Shown: in pieces, positions 1 through 8,628 of the stretch
How the letters are laid out: each line of letters starts with the position of its first letter
Position numbering within the stretch: the first letter of the stretch is position 1
Source of the DNA: DASWJQ01 sp036397095
Lineage (GTDB): Bacteria; Chloroflexota; Anaerolineae; Anaerolineales; E44-bin32
Length of the DNA: 13,978 bases
Assembly (NCBI GenBank): GCA_036397095.1
Contig: DASWJQ010000112.1
Span: 1-13,978, forward strand
Reading direction: 5' to 3'
The notes under the pieces: generated by a model
Databases searched by the model: none
What the model was told of the DNA's origin: nothing
What the model saw: only the letters and a program-made list of their open reading frames with translations
Made by a program: the position numbers and the translations under genes

Positions 1-144
1 GAGGCTTTGCAGGCTACGATCGACGAGCTCGTGCGTCTGGCACGCGAGGGCGACCAGAGTGCCATCATTGGCTTGCTGGCCGAACGAGTGCCTGGCAGCC
101 TGATCAGCCAGGCGCCCCCACCGGATTTGACGTCGGTGCTCTAA
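1..144 (+). CDS. C-terminus of a probable polysaccharide-biosynthesis nucleotide-sugar dehydratase/epimerase (5' partial)
   Basis: Frame 1 is open from the window edge to a TAA at 142-144 and gives the last 47 residues of a protein. Near the start it reads IDELVRLAREGDQSAIIGLL, followed by AERVPGSL and a short Pro-rich end. This acidic/basic helix of the type 'L..LA..GD..AI..LL..LVP' is typical of the tail of FlaA1/CapD-like NDP-sugar 4,6-dehydratases and related epimerases used for surface polysaccharides. The catalytic Rossmann domain lies outside the window, so the family call rests on the tail alone. The neighbouring glycosyltransferase, which converges on it, fits an envelope-glycan role. 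Any protein ending in a similar charged helix is an alternative. That a coding 3' end is present is fairly sure; the identity is tentative. Confidence 0.45.
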   Translation, partial: EALQATIDELVRLAREGDQSAIIGLLAERVPGSLISQAPPPDLTSVL

Positions 145-150
145 GCAGTA

Positions 151-177
151 CCGGGCAGCGCGTCAGCGCGACCCCGG
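151..177. terminator. Weak GC-rich hairpin between convergent genes
   Basis: The 43-bp gap between two converging genes contains CCGGG (151-155) and CCCGG (173-177) as outer arms. CGCG (159-162) and CGCG (167-170) form inner arms around a TCAG loop, with a small internal loop between the two helices. No T-run follows on either strand, so it is not a standard intrinsic terminator. It could be a bidirectional stop or pause structure, or simply a product of GC-rich sequence. Confidence 0.25.
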
Positions 178-187
178 CTGCGCCGCC

Positions 188-1798
188 TTACTCCCGATCG
201 CAGTAACACAGGATCAACCCGTCCCGCGTCCTTTCCAGAACGGTCATCTCCCCTATCAGGTCCATCAGGTGTTCGGCTTCGACCCTGGCTTCCGGGGGCC
301 AGCCCAGCAGGACTAAGTAGCCTCCCGAGGCTCGCAGGTTCGTGTGCATGGCCTCCAGGGACGACTCATAGTCCTCCCTTGGCTGCCCGCTGGCCGGGTC
401 GGTCCGGATAGGGATCGATGTCGCCCGCCGATCCGTCAGGAAGTAGAACGCAGCTATGTTGTTGCTGTAGATGGGGCGGTCGGGCAGGGGCGCGATGATC
501 TCCATCGCCAGCGACGAGCGCCATAGGGGGCTGTTAAACCCCTGGCTCTCCCTAGCGCGAGCGGCCAGGGTCATCCAACCGGCGTAGCCTACCAACCCAA
601 TGAGCGCCATGACCGCCAGGGATCGTCCGACGTGTGTTATACGGTTCCTAGTCTCGAGTAGCTTGGCAATGCCCAGCCCGGCCAGGATGACCAGGCTCAC
701 CAGCGCCGGCGACAGGATGCGGTCGTCGAGTGGAGTCAAGCGGTCAAACAGCAGCAGGCTGGTCAGCAGCAGACTGGCGTAAATAACCACATGGCTGGCG
801 TGCAAGACGGTGGTGGTGCGCCAGCCGGCCTCATCGTGCCCTGGTCCGGCATGGGCGGCGGCGGCGCGCAGGATGAGCAGCGGAACCAGGAAGACTGTCA
901 ATGCCAAGAGGGCACCGCCGGCTGCGGCAGGCGCCGCAACCGGCAACCAGTTGGCCGGCAGGAGCCAACCGAGGATCGTGTTCCCACCCTGTGCCAGGGC
1001 CTCCCCTTGCGGCGGGTGCCAGTAGGGCGCCGGCCGGTTGACCAGTCCGCCGCTCACGAGCCAATTGCGCGTCGCCAGGACGGCCAACCCAAGGGCCGGC
1101 AAGCCTACCAGGCTGGCGAGCGGGAGCAAGCTCCGCGGCACTTGCCTGTCACTGCGCACTTCGACCATGACCGCAACCGCTCCGGCTGCACACGCGGCAA
1201 TGCCGACATAGCGCGTCAAGCAAGCCAGCGTGAGCGCGGCTCCGGCCGCCAACCACCAACCTGAGGCCGAGCGTCCGGTTCGAAGTGCTGCGACAACCAA
1301 CAGCAATCCGCTTGCTAAGAGGGCGAGGTAGACGGGTTCGGAATGGGCCCATGAGAAGACTTCGATGATCGAGGGCGACATCAGGATCATTCCGCCGGAG
1401 ATGACGCCGGCCCACGGTTGTCGGCTGGCATAAGCCACCGTCAAGCCAACGATCATGATCAGCCATGCCAGCGCCAATCCATTCAGCAGACGGGCCGCGG
1501 CGGCCAATTCGAGCCCGCCGGCGTGCAGGATGCCCAGCAGCGCCGTGTAGCCTGGCGGGAAATTGGTTAGCGGGATCCACTGGCCGTCACCACCGACTCG
1601 GCCGTAGCCAGCGCCGCGAACCAGACTCTCGGCGGCGGAAAAGTAGTGAAACGAATCATCCCGCAGCCCGATGCCATGCCTTGTGCTCACGAACACGACC
1701 GCCAATGCCAGACCCGCCAGCAGCAGCAAGCAGGCCATCGGGGCCAGCCAGCGCCGATCGAACCGGTGGGTCCATGCTGCGACGGGGCGAGCCGCCAT
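188..1798 (-). CDS. GT-C fold membrane glycosyltransferase (GT39/ArnT/PMT-like)
   Basis: The 536-residue protein is very hydrophobic, with about ten predicted membrane helices from residue 20 to about 410 and a C-terminal soluble part of about 110 residues. After the first helix, the first external loop carries the acidic pair of RDDSFHY (Asp47-Asp48), the position of the catalytic acid in GT-C enzymes that use polyprenyl-phosphate sugars. The later segment YSNNIAAFYFLTDRR begins the external domain. The family transfers a sugar from a lipid-phosphate donor to a lipid, glycan or protein acceptor outside the membrane; donor and acceptor cannot be read from the sequence. The ATG sits 1 bp after the stop of the Thr/Pro-rich gene and has no Shine-Dalgarno sequence (only a C/A-rich stretch), so translation is probably coupled to that gene. 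It ends at TAA, 43 bp from the converging partial gene. Confidence 0.8.
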   Translation of the reverse strand: MAARPVAAWTHRFDRRWLAPMACLLLLAGLALAVVFVSTRHGIGLRDDSFHYFSAAESLVRGAGYGRVGGDGQWIPLTNFPPGYTALLGILHAGGLELAAAARLLNGLALAWLIMIVGLTVAYASRQPWAGVISGGMILMSPSIIEVFSWAHSEPVYLALLASGLLLVVAALRTGRSASGWWLAAGAALTLACLTRYVGIAACAAGAVAVMVEVRSDRQVPRSLLPLASLVGLPALGLAVLATRNWLVSGGLVNRPAPYWHPPQGEALAQGGNTILGWLLPANWLPVAAPAAAGGALLALTVFLVPLLILRAAAAHAGPGHDEAGWRTTTVLHASHVVIYASLLLTSLLLFDRLTPLDDRILSPALVSLVILAGLGIAKLLETRNRITHVGRSLAVMALIGLVGYAGWMTLAARARESQGFNSPLWRSSLAMEIIAPLPDRPIYSNNIAAFYFLTDRRATSIPIRTDPASGQPREDYESSLEAMHTNLRASGGYLVLLGWPPEARVEAEHLMDLIGEMTVLERTRDGLILCYCDRE

Positions 1799-1799
1799 G

Positions 1800-2216
1800 T
1801 TAAGGGGTTGGGGTTTCGCTAGGTGCCGGCGGCGGGGTGGTGGGCGTAGCCGTGGCCGTTGGCGGGACCGGTGTATGGCTTGGGGTGAAGGTCGCTGTGG
1901 GCTCGGGCGTGTTGCTCGGGAGTGGGGTGGGGGTGAGCGTCGGGGTGATGGTCGCCGAAGGTGGAATGAATGGCGTCGGCGTGATTGTCGGTGTGTCCGA
2001 GGGCGTCAGGGTGATGGAAGCGGTTGCCGGAAGAGTGACCGACGGTGTCGGGCTGGAGGTCGGCTCCGTCCCGGTCGGTGTTGCCGTCCCCACCCCTGGC
2101 GCCCGTTGGATGGCCAACAGCCCTGCACAGTAGCAGGGCAAGGTTGCAAGCGCCAGGACGATCAACGCCAGATAGAGGCGCGACCGGCGTCCATCAAGTC
2201 GAGGCAGATCGATCAT
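1800..2216 (-). CDS. Membrane-anchored or secreted Thr/Pro-rich low-complexity protein
   Basis: The protein has 138 residues. The chosen start is the ATG at 2214-2216. It is followed by a basic stretch (RLDGRRSRL), then one hydrophobic segment (LYLALIVLALATLP, residues about 14-30) that looks like an uncleaved signal or anchor. From about residue 40 to the end it is almost only Thr, Pro, Ser and Ala in TPT, TPTP and TATATPT units with scattered Glu. Such tails are extracellular linkers or stalks and potential O-glycosylation targets; there is no globular domain. A TTG at 2252 could extend the frame by 12 residues, but it lies inside a good -35 hexamer (TTGATT), so ATG 2216 is preferred. A Cys pair (CYC) near the end of the helix does not make a good lipobox. 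It forms an operon with the glycosyltransferase that starts 1 bp downstream. The function is unknown. Confidence 0.7.
   Translation of the reverse strand: MIDLPRLDGRRSRLYLALIVLALATLPCYCAGLLAIQRAPGVGTATPTGTEPTSSPTPSVTLPATASITLTPSDTPTITPTPFIPPSATITPTLTPTPLPSNTPEPTATFTPSHTPVPPTATATPTTPPPAPSETPTP
1806..2100. repeat. Low-complexity GT/GGTGT-rich DNA encoding Thr/Pro repeats
   Basis: The + strand shows a long run of imperfect GGTGT, GGGGT and GTCGG units, the reverse complement of ACC/CCG/ACA-type Thr and Pro codons. The units are degenerate, so this is protein-level low complexity and not a clean satellite. It opens spurious Val/Gly-rich frames on the + strand that should not be annotated. Confidence 0.7.
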
Positions 2217-2227
2217 GGTGGTGGCCG

Positions 2228-2256
2228 ATGATAGCAGGGAGGGGAAGGGCAATCAA
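2228..2256 (-). promoter_or_regulatory. Putative promoter for the Thr/Pro-rich protein and glycosyltransferase unit
   Basis: Read on the minus strand, TTGATT (2256-2251; 4 of 6 to TTGACA) is followed by a 17-bp spacer and TATCAT (2233-2228; 5 of 6 to TATAAT). The ATG at 2216 starts 12 nt beyond the -10 box, so transcription would begin about 5 nt upstream of it, leaving almost no leader. No Shine-Dalgarno sequence is visible, which agrees with a leaderless or nearly leaderless mRNA. Confidence 0.5.
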
Positions 2257-2336
2257 GCCGACTCGAACCTGGCGGTGGGCGCAAGCGTACCCTCCGCAGG
2301 ACCCCGGTCAGTCTCCACCTGGTTTGCGGGGTCGAC

Positions 2337-2342
2337 TAGAAT
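2337..2342 (+). promoter_or_regulatory. Putative -10 box of the transglutaminase gene
   Basis: TAGAAT matches TATAAT at 5 of 6 positions and ends 10 nt before the ATG at 2353. The -35 region about 17 bp upstream (TCCACC) is poor. There is no Shine-Dalgarno sequence between the box and the ATG, so a near-leaderless transcript is plausible. The divergent promoter for the Thr/Pro-rich gene lies within 110 bp. Confidence 0.35.
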
Positions 2343-2352
2343 CGTCGTTCAA

Positions 2353-4755
2353 ATGATTAACCGTAATCGCAACCGCAGCTTGGCAGGCCGAACGCAAGTC
2401 CCCGCTGGTGGGGCATTGCTGTACCTCGGGCTCGTCATGCTATCCGGCATGGGCCTGGCCGCCGCCGACTGGGCGGATAACTTGGCCCTGATCCCCTTGG
2501 GGGCCATGGTCGGTGCCTTGGTCGGGATGGCTCTGGCGCGCAGCCGTTTTGGCGGCAGGCTGGCGACGGTGTTTGCCGCATGCTACGGGCTGTTCACGAC
2601 CGGCTGGCTCCTTGGTCAAACGCTGGATGCGGCTCTGCCGTGGCGTGAGCGCATCCTGGTGCTGTTTGGCCGGTTGGGCTTCTTTGCGACAGCGGTCGCA
2701 GAAGGTCGAGAGAGCCAGGACGCGCTGATGGTGGTCCTGATGTTCTCTCTGGTCTACTGGGCGATGGCAGTCTACGGTGCTTGGTCGCTCTTCCGCCGCC
2801 GGTCCATCCTTGGGGGCATCCTGCCACTTGGCTTGGCCTTGCTGCTCAACGCTTATTACTACCTGGGCGAGGTCAGACTCGACATCCTGGTGGGTGTGTA
2901 CGTCCTATTCGGCCTGCTGCTGTTCCTCGATCTTGAAATCAGGGCGCGTCAGGAGGAGTGGTCGGCCATTCGGGCCCGTGTTCCCGGCAATGCCGTCGCC
3001 TATCTGGCGCGCGCCGGGGCCATCGCGGTGGTGGTCCTCATCATCGTCGGTTGGGTGGGACCGGCCTTTGCCGGTTCAGCACGCGCCGCTGATGCCTGGT
3101 CGGCGGTCTCGGCGCCCTGGCGAGCAATGCGGGAACGGATCGGAAAAGCCCTGGCCGGCTTGCGCTCGCCGGTTGCCTTGGTCGGTGAGAAATTCGGGGA
3201 TGCCCTGGTGCTCGAGGGCGGGATTGAACTTTCGGATGACTTGATCATGGAGGTGGCTCCGGCCGACGGCTTGCGCGCCAGCGGCCGGTTCTACTGGCGG
3301 GCCCGTACCTACAGCACCTATCAGGACGGACGCTGGTCGGCCAGCGTGCTGGGCCGCCAACCGTTCGATCCGGGTCAGGGCCCGTTGCCTCTGGCCGACA
3401 ACCTGGGCCGCGAAGAGATCCAGGTCACTATCGCGTTCAACAACAGCGTACAACAGCTGCTCTACCTGCCGGCCCAGCCGATTTGGGTGAACCGCACGTC
3501 CGAGTTGGTCGGCGTGTCGGTGAATGGTGAGCTGGTCGATGTGTCGGCCGTGTTGGCCGACCAACCCATTTTTCGGGGTGAGGCGTTGCGGGCGGTGGGC
3601 TCGGTGGCAGTGCCGACCGCCGACGAATTGCGCTCGGCCGGCACAGACTACCCGGATTGGGTGATCGATCGCTACCTGCAGTTGCCCGCTTCGATCACCG
3701 AGCGCACGCGTGAGCTGTCGCGCCGCATTGCGGCCGATCTACCCACAGCCTTCGACCAGGCCGCCGCCATCACCGGCTGGCTGCGCCGCAATATCGAATA
3801 CCAGCGCGTGACCGAAGCGCCACCAAGCGACCAGGAGCCGGTGGACTGGATCATCTTCGACTACGGCGTTGGCTACTGCAATTTCTACGCAACTACCGAG
3901 GTCGTCATGCTGCGCTCCTTAGGTGTGCCGGCCCGGCTGGCCGTCGGCTACGCACGCGGCGAATTCGCGGCCGATCAAGGTCTGTATCGCGTGGCCGCCT
4001 CTGACTTCCACGCCTGGCCGGAGGTTTACTTCCCGGGGTATGGATGGGTCGAGTTCGAGCCGACGGTGAGCCAGCCGGCGCTGACACGGCCCGAGGTTGG
4101 GCCAACCAGCGATGAATTGGAAGCCGCCCAGCGCTTGGGCTTCGGCTCACGCGGCGAACTCGACGACCTGCGGCTTGAGCGCATGGAAGACCTGCTCACG
4201 GCCGAAGAGCCCTTGCCGTCGGACTTTGCCGCACCAGAGGGTCCTCTGCTCACAGCCAGGCTGGTCTGGATCCTGCTCTTCTTCCTGATAGGCAGCGTCG
4301 CCTTGTGGATCTTGCTTGACCCGGCCTGGCGTTTGCGGCTGGCAGCTGTTGGGGGTTGGCGGCGTATGGGGTCGCCGAGTGGCCGAGGTTTGGAGGCGGC
4401 GGAGCGGCGCCCCTCCCTGGTTTCCGCCTCCAGCCGCGCGTATTACCTTTGGATGGCGTGGTGGCCCCGCCTTGGTCTGACACCTCACAGCGGGCAGACT
4501 CCCAACGAGCGGGCGGCCAGCTTTGCCTCCGCTTACCCTCACCTGGCGGACACGAGCCTACGGCTGGCAGACCTCTACGGCGCCGAGCGCTTCGGCGGCC
4601 GGGTTGCCTCCCCGTCGGACATCGGCGCGCTTTGGCGGGAACTGTCGCCCCAATTGGTCCGAGCCTGGCTCACGGGCCTGCGTCAACGCCTCATCACTGT
4701 ACTGCAGGCGCCGAGCGGGACGGCAGAGTCGACCCCAGATCTGCCTGACGTATAA
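2353..4755 (+). CDS. TgpA-like membrane transglutaminase (TgpA_N/DUF3488 + transglutaminase core + DUF4129)
   Basis: This is an 800-residue protein when started at ATG 2353 (MINRNRNRSLAG); the frame is open further upstream, but that stretch overlaps the divergent promoter region. About seven N-terminal helices (residues 15-240) match the TgpA N-terminal module. A long external part contains the transglutaminase core, with Cys509 in GYCNFYATTEVVMLRS and His553 in DFHAWPEVYFPG. The third catalytic position, in GWVEFEPT, is Glu569 where Asp is usual. Another helix follows at about 640-660, then a cytoplasmic DUF4129-like tail (GQTPNERAASFA, residues about 690-790). Family members are envelope proteins thought to cut or cross-link peptide bonds outside the membrane; the substrate is unknown. 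The MoxR ATPase and DUF58 genes that often accompany the family are absent on both sides. The stop codon overlaps the -10 box of the next gene. Confidence 0.85.
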   Translation: MINRNRNRSLAGRTQVPAGGALLYLGLVMLSGMGLAAADWADNLALIPLGAMVGALVGMALARSRFGGRLATVFAACYGLFTTGWLLGQTLDAALPWRERILVLFGRLGFFATAVAEGRESQDALMVVLMFSLVYWAMAVYGAWSLFRRRSILGGILPLGLALLLNAYYYLGEVRLDILVGVYVLFGLLLFLDLEIRARQEEWSAIRARVPGNAVAYLARAGAIAVVVLIIVGWVGPAFAGSARAADAWSAVSAPWRAMRERIGKALAGLRSPVALVGEKFGDALVLEGGIELSDDLIMEVAPADGLRASGRFYWRARTYSTYQDGRWSASVLGRQPFDPGQGPLPLADNLGREEIQVTIAFNNSVQQLLYLPAQPIWVNRTSELVGVSVNGELVDVSAVLADQPIFRGEALRAVGSVAVPTADELRSAGTDYPDWVIDRYLQLPASITERTRELSRRIAADLPTAFDQAAAITGWLRRNIEYQRVTEAPPSDQEPVDWIIFDYGVGYCNFYATTEVVMLRSLGVPARLAVGYARGEFAADQGLYRVAASDFHAWPEVYFPGYGWVEFEPTVSQPALTRPEVGPTSDELEAAQRLGFGSRGELDDLRLERMEDLLTAEEPLPSDFAAPEGPLLTARLVWILLFFLIGSVALWILLDPAWRLRLAAVGGWRRMGSPSGRGLEAAERRPSLVSASSRAYYLWMAWWPRLGLTPHSGQTPNERAASFASAYPHLADTSLRLADLYGAERFGGRVASPSDIGALWRELSPQLVRAWLTGLRQRLITVLQAPSGTAESTPDLPDV

Positions 4756-4756
4756 T
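4729..4756 (+). promoter_or_regulatory. Promoter for the adenylate cyclase gene, -10 box overlapping the upstream stop codon
   Basis: TCGACC (4729-4734; 4 of 6 to TTGACA), a 16-bp spacer, then a perfect TATAAT at 4751-4756. The TAA stop of the transglutaminase gene (4753-4755) lies inside the -10 box. Transcription would start near 4763. This would give the cyclase its own promoter despite lying only 45 bp downstream of the previous gene. Confidence 0.5.
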
Positions 4757-4800
4757 CCAGTTTGTCCCCAGCCTCCAGACAAGGGTTGCCCCAGCACTTA

Positions 4801-6549
4801 GTGTCCGACCAAACGTTTCGCCCCACGGTTGAGGAGCACCTCGGCCGCTTGAGCGTGATGGCCGAGGAAATGCGCGGCCAACTGGTTGAGGTCCAAGACC
4901 AGCTGGTGCGTTCGGGCAAGTCGCTGCCGACCGGGCTGTTGCCCGGACTTCGTCAGTTGAGCGGCAGTTTGACGCTGTTGCAGCAATCGGTCGAGGAGCA
5001 CGAGCTGGAGCGGCGCAACCTGATCGCGCTGGCCGAAATGTCCGGCGTGGTGAACTCGTCGCTGGACCTGGCGACGGTGCTCAACGAAGTCATTGACACC
5101 ATCATCCGGCTGACGGGCGCTGGCCGGGCGTTCTTGATGCTGAAGACGGACATGGATGAGCTTGACATGGTTGTCGCCCGCAACTGGGAGCGAGAGTCGC
5201 TCGACCCGGACGAGCATGAGGTCAGCCGAACCATCATCCAACGGGTGCTGCGCACCGGTGACCCCGTGCTGACAACCAACGCCAGCGCCGACCCGCGCTT
5301 CGACAGCCAGGAAAGCATCGTCGCCTACAACCTGCGCTCGATTCTGTGTGTTCCGCTCAAGGTCAAGGGATCGCTGACGGGTGTCATTTACGCGGACAAC
5401 AAGATCAAAGAGGGTTTATTCACCGAGCGTGAGCGGTCGCTGTTGTCGGCCTTCAGCCATCAGGCGGCCGTCGCCCTCGACAACGCACGGCTGTTCGATT
5501 CGGTCCGCCGCTCGCTGGACGAGGTCACCGACCTCAAGAACCTGATGGAGGATGTGTTCGCCTCGATTGCCAGTGGGGTCCTGACGACCGATGTCGACAA
5601 CAGCATCACCCTGGCGAACCGGGCGGCCGCCGAGATCCTGTCCCGGCCCGAAGATCAGATCGTCGGATCGCCGCTCGACGAGCTGTTGGGGGAGGCCAGC
5701 CGGGCGTTGCTGCAGGGAGTCGACCAGGTCCGGCAAACGGAACAACGCGTGCTGGGCCTCGAGCTCGAGACAACGTCATCCTCGCGCGGTCCGATCCAGC
5801 TTAGCCTGAACCTGACGCCGCTCAAGAAGGCCGACCGCGAGACACGCGGTGTGGCCATCGTGATTGACGATCTCACGGAGAAGCGGAGATTAGAAGGCCA
5901 ACGCAGACTGTTCGAGCGTATGGTCTCGCCGGCGGTGATCGACCAACTTGACCCGGATCAACTCAAGCTCGGCGGACAACGGGCAGTGATCACGACCCTG
6001 TTTGCCGATTTGCGTGGCTATACCGCCTTCAGCCATTCGGTCGATCCGGAGGCACTGGTCGGCGTGTTGAACGACCATTTGTCGGTGGCAGCCGAAGCGC
6101 TGCTGGAGCAAGAAGCCACAATCGACAAATTCTTAGGGGATGCGGTTATGGCCTGGTTCAATGCCCCGATTGAGCAACCCGATCACGTCCAGCGAGCGGT
6201 CCGCGCCGCCCTCTCCCTTCGCAACAAGGTATCTGAACTGCATGCCGGTCTGGCCAAGAAATTCCGCCTGTCTTTCGGTGTTGGGATCCATACAGGGGAA
6301 GCACTGCTGGGCCTGGTCGGGTCAAACAAACGATTGGACTACACGGCGATCGGAGACAGTGTGAATGTGGCCAAGCGATTGCAGGAGAGCGCCCGACCCG
6401 GCGCGATCCTTGTCAGCGAACAGGTCGCCGACAGCCTTCACGGGGGTTTCGACTTGCGCCCGTTGGAACCCTTCCAGGTTGAAGGGTTGGCCGAACCACT
6501 GCAGGCCTATGAACTGCTTGGCGAAGCCTCGTCGAAGAGTTCGGGGTAA
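4801..6549 (+). CDS. GAF-PAS class III adenylate cyclase
   Basis: From GTG 4801 this is a 582-residue soluble protein; a TTG at 4762 would add 13 residues. In order: a charged, probably coiled-coil N-terminus (1-80), a GAF domain (about 86-235, ending AVALDNARLFDSV), a PAS domain (about 245-360), a cyclase-transducer helix (ERMVSPAVIDQL), and the catalytic domain (about 397-560). All key residues are present: metal ligands Asp403 (FADLRGYT) and Asp447 (DKFLGDAVM), adenine-binding Lys443 and Thr515 (DYTAIGDSVNVAKR), and transition-state Asn522 and Arg526. The Lys/Thr pair marks subclass IIIb, which makes cAMP from ATP and in studied members responds to bicarbonate/CO2. The GAF and PAS domains suggest control by a small ligand, redox or partner signal. 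There is no membrane segment. It has its own promoter just upstream, and its 3' end overlaps the convergent desulfhydrase gene by 43 bp. Confidence 0.9.
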   Translation: MSDQTFRPTVEEHLGRLSVMAEEMRGQLVEVQDQLVRSGKSLPTGLLPGLRQLSGSLTLLQQSVEEHELERRNLIALAEMSGVVNSSLDLATVLNEVIDTIIRLTGAGRAFLMLKTDMDELDMVVARNWERESLDPDEHEVSRTIIQRVLRTGDPVLTTNASADPRFDSQESIVAYNLRSILCVPLKVKGSLTGVIYADNKIKEGLFTERERSLLSAFSHQAAVALDNARLFDSVRRSLDEVTDLKNLMEDVFASIASGVLTTDVDNSITLANRAAAEILSRPEDQIVGSPLDELLGEASRALLQGVDQVRQTEQRVLGLELETTSSSRGPIQLSLNLTPLKKADRETRGVAIVIDDLTEKRRLEGQRRLFERMVSPAVIDQLDPDQLKLGGQRAVITTLFADLRGYTAFSHSVDPEALVGVLNDHLSVAAEALLEQEATIDKFLGDAVMAWFNAPIEQPDHVQRAVRAALSLRNKVSELHAGLAKKFRLSFGVGIHTGEALLGLVGSNKRLDYTAIGDSVNVAKRLQESARPGAILVSEQVADSLHGGFDLRPLEPFQVEGLAEPLQAYELLGEASSKSSG

Positions 6550-7505
6550 GCGAACAGTGCCGGTGTGCCACCGGTGTGCCAAAACAGGATACGCTCGCCT
6601 GGTTTGATTTTGCCCTGGGAGACAAGGTCCAGCAGGCCACCGGCAGCACGGCCGGTGTAGACCGGGTCGAGCAGCAGCCCCTCGGCCTTGGCAAACCGGC
6701 CAACCGCCTCGCGCTCGAGGTCACCCAGCACCGCATAGCCCCCGCCCAGGTAGCGGTCCGTCACCTGAATGCGGTCGACGGGAACCTGGCATGTCAAGCC
6801 CAAGCCGGCGCATGTCATTGACAGCAGGTCGCCAATCGATTGGTGCAGATCGGCCGCCGTCGGTTCGACGCTGATTCCGGTAATGGTCCCGCCGAAACCG
6901 AAAACTTCAGCCCCGAGGAGCAGGCCCGCCTGCGTGCCGCCGGACGACGATGCCAGCATGATACGGTCAACTGCGACGCCTTGGTGCAGAAACTCCTGCA
7001 TGGCCATGGCAAACGCGGCCACGCCGAGCTGGTTCGAACCTCCGTACGGGATACGGTAGGGCCTGGCGCCCGCCCGCTGCAATGCGTCGACAACGGTGTC
7101 CAGGGCCTGGCCGCGATCACCTGTCGTCCAGTGGAGCTTGGCACCGAGCAGGCGATCCAACAGCAGGTTGCCGCTGACGTCGGCCGGGGGGCCGCCAACC
7201 AGCACCAACTCGCAAGCGAACCCACGGCGGGCGGCGGCAGCCGCCGTCTGGCGGCAGTGGTTCGATTGGACTGCACCGACGGTCACCAGTGTGTCGGCGC
7301 CCAATTCCTGTGCATCCGCCAACAGGAATTCCAGCTTGCGGGTCTTGTTGCCGCCAAAGGCCAAACCGGTCAGGTCGTCCCGCTTGACCCACAGGTCGAT
7401 CTCGAGCTGATCGCTCAATCGGCCTAGACGCTCAACCGGCGTTGGCAAGTTGGCCAAGTCCAATCTTGGTAAGTCCTTTAGCCTGGTTTGATTTTCGTCA
7501 TTCAT
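6507..7505 (-). CDS. dcyD: PLP-dependent D-cysteine desulfhydrase (ACC deaminase/DcyD family)
   Basis: This 332-residue enzyme is of normal family length. FGGNKTRKLEFLLA carries the PLP lysine, Lys54, and VQSNHCRQTAAAAA is the next conserved block. Two signature sites separate ACC deaminase from D-cysteine desulfhydrase. Here DPVYTGRA has Thr where ACC deaminase has its catalytic Glu, and WHTGGTPALFAY has Thr where ACC deaminase has Leu (HLGG). Both favour D-cysteine desulfhydrase, which makes pyruvate, sulfide and ammonia from D-cysteine. The start is ATG 7503-7505 with AGGAG 7 nt upstream (7517-7513); a longer frame to 7550 lies inside the upstream gene. The start overlaps the stop of the FemAB gene by 8 bp (ATGAATGA), so translation is coupled. 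The 3' end overlaps the cyclase gene on the opposite strand. Activity on other D-amino acids cannot be excluded. Confidence 0.85.
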   Translation of the reverse strand: MNDENQTRLKDLPRLDLANLPTPVERLGRLSDQLEIDLWVKRDDLTGLAFGGNKTRKLEFLLADAQELGADTLVTVGAVQSNHCRQTAAAAARRGFACELVLVGGPPADVSGNLLLDRLLGAKLHWTTGDRGQALDTVVDALQRAGARPYRIPYGGSNQLGVAAFAMAMQEFLHQGVAVDRIMLASSSGGTQAGLLLGAEVFGFGGTITGISVEPTAADLHQSIGDLLSMTCAGLGLTCQVPVDRIQVTDRYLGGGYAVLGDLEREAVGRFAKAEGLLLDPVYTGRAAGGLLDLVSQGKIKPGERILFWHTGGTPALFAYPELFDEASPSSS

Positions 7506-8628
7506 CCCAAGACTCCTGGCGGGCTGTGCGCTGGGTTTGGCGCCGCCCAAGGAAACGCATCAGCGACAGGGCGGGAGGCAGCAGCCGGTGGTATAGCTGG
7601 TAGCGGAGTGGGTTGGGAGCGAAGTCCCAGGCGCCGATTGTGCGGACAACCGAAGCCGGAAAGCCGTCCTTGAACCGGTAGACCCCCCACAGCGGATCGG
7701 ACGGGTCGAATCTGTCGGGCGCGCCCCACAAGTCATAGCGGTGGCAGCCCAGTTCCTTGGCCCAACGAATTGCCTCCCACTGGAGCAGGTAGTTCGGCAT
7801 CTTGTCGCGGTGGGCATCGAACGACATGCCGTACAGGTACCATGCTTTCCCGCCGAATCGGAACGGGATGACGGCCGCCACGGGTTCACCCTCAACCTCG
7901 GCGACCAGCGGCTGGGCCAGGCCCGCCTCTAGAAACCGTCCCCATACGGTCCGGTAGTAGTCTTCCTCGCGGATCGTAAACTCATCTCGCACGGCTGTGT
8001 GGGCGTACATTTGGCTAAGAAGGTCAAGGTCGTCGCCCGAGCCACGGCGAACGCTGACACCGCGCCGCCCGGCCAGCCGCAGGTTGTAGCGGGACTTCTG
8101 CTTCATGCCCGCCAGCAATTCGTCTTCCGACCGTGTGAGATCGACAATCATGGTGTTGCGAAATTGGATTTGCTCGGGCGAAGCGCGCCAGCCTCGTTGG
8201 CCAAGAAGCCTGGCGAGGCGCTGGCCGCTGTCGACAAAAGCGTCGTCTGCCTCGCCGGGGACCCCCACGGCCAGGGTGACATCCGGATCGATCTTGATCT
8301 GCAGACTCGACCGCGAGCGCGCCAAGGCTGCAAGTTCATCCAGCACCCGCCCCACCAAGTCCGCCTGCGCCCAGTCCAAAAGGGGACCCTTGGGGCAGTA
8401 TTGGACCGTCATTGCCGTGCCCAGCGCTCGCAGATCGCGCTGGAGTACCTGGGCAGCGGCCAGCGGACGGTCGTGCGCATCTAACCATAGGTAGCGCTCC
8501 GGCCGCCAGCCAAAATCGGCTTTGACCTCCCCCCACAGCCATGACTGCAAGATATGGGGATTGGGCAGTGATCGAATTGCATCCATCCAATCGGTTGCCT
8601 TCTCGACCAGCAGGCGGCGGGGGTTCAT
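7498..8628 (-). CDS. FemAB-like aminoacyl/peptidyl transferase, second copy
   Basis: This 376-residue protein starts at ATG 8626-8628 (MNPRRLLVEK); the open frame upstream lies within the preceding gene. It has the double GNAT-like fold typical of FemA/FemB/FemX: QSWLWGEVKADFGWRPE near residue 30, QYCPKGPLLDW, MKQKSRYNLRLAGRRGV in the middle, then YLLQWEAIRWAKELGCHRYD and DPLWGVYRFKDGF near the end. Known FemAB proteins add amino acids from charged tRNA to the lipid II side chain, building peptidoglycan cross-bridges in the cytoplasm; other members modify other acceptors. It overlaps the first FemAB gene by 4 bp (ATGA) and the desulfhydrase gene by 8 bp. It is clearly a paralogue of the preceding gene, sharing KGPL, QK[ST]RYN[LI]RLA and GVYRFK[DR]GF. 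Acceptor and amino acid are unknown. Confidence 0.85.
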   Translation of the reverse strand: MNPRRLLVEKATDWMDAIRSLPNPHILQSWLWGEVKADFGWRPERYLWLDAHDRPLAAAQVLQRDLRALGTAMTVQYCPKGPLLDWAQADLVGRVLDELAALARSRSSLQIKIDPDVTLAVGVPGEADDAFVDSGQRLARLLGQRGWRASPEQIQFRNTMIVDLTRSEDELLAGMKQKSRYNLRLAGRRGVSVRRGSGDDLDLLSQMYAHTAVRDEFTIREEDYYRTVWGRFLEAGLAQPLVAEVEGEPVAAVIPFRFGGKAWYLYGMSFDAHRDKMPNYLLQWEAIRWAKELGCHRYDLWGAPDRFDPSDPLWGVYRFKDGFPASVVRTIGAWDFAPNPLRYQLYHRLLPPALSLMRFLGRRQTQRTARQESWDE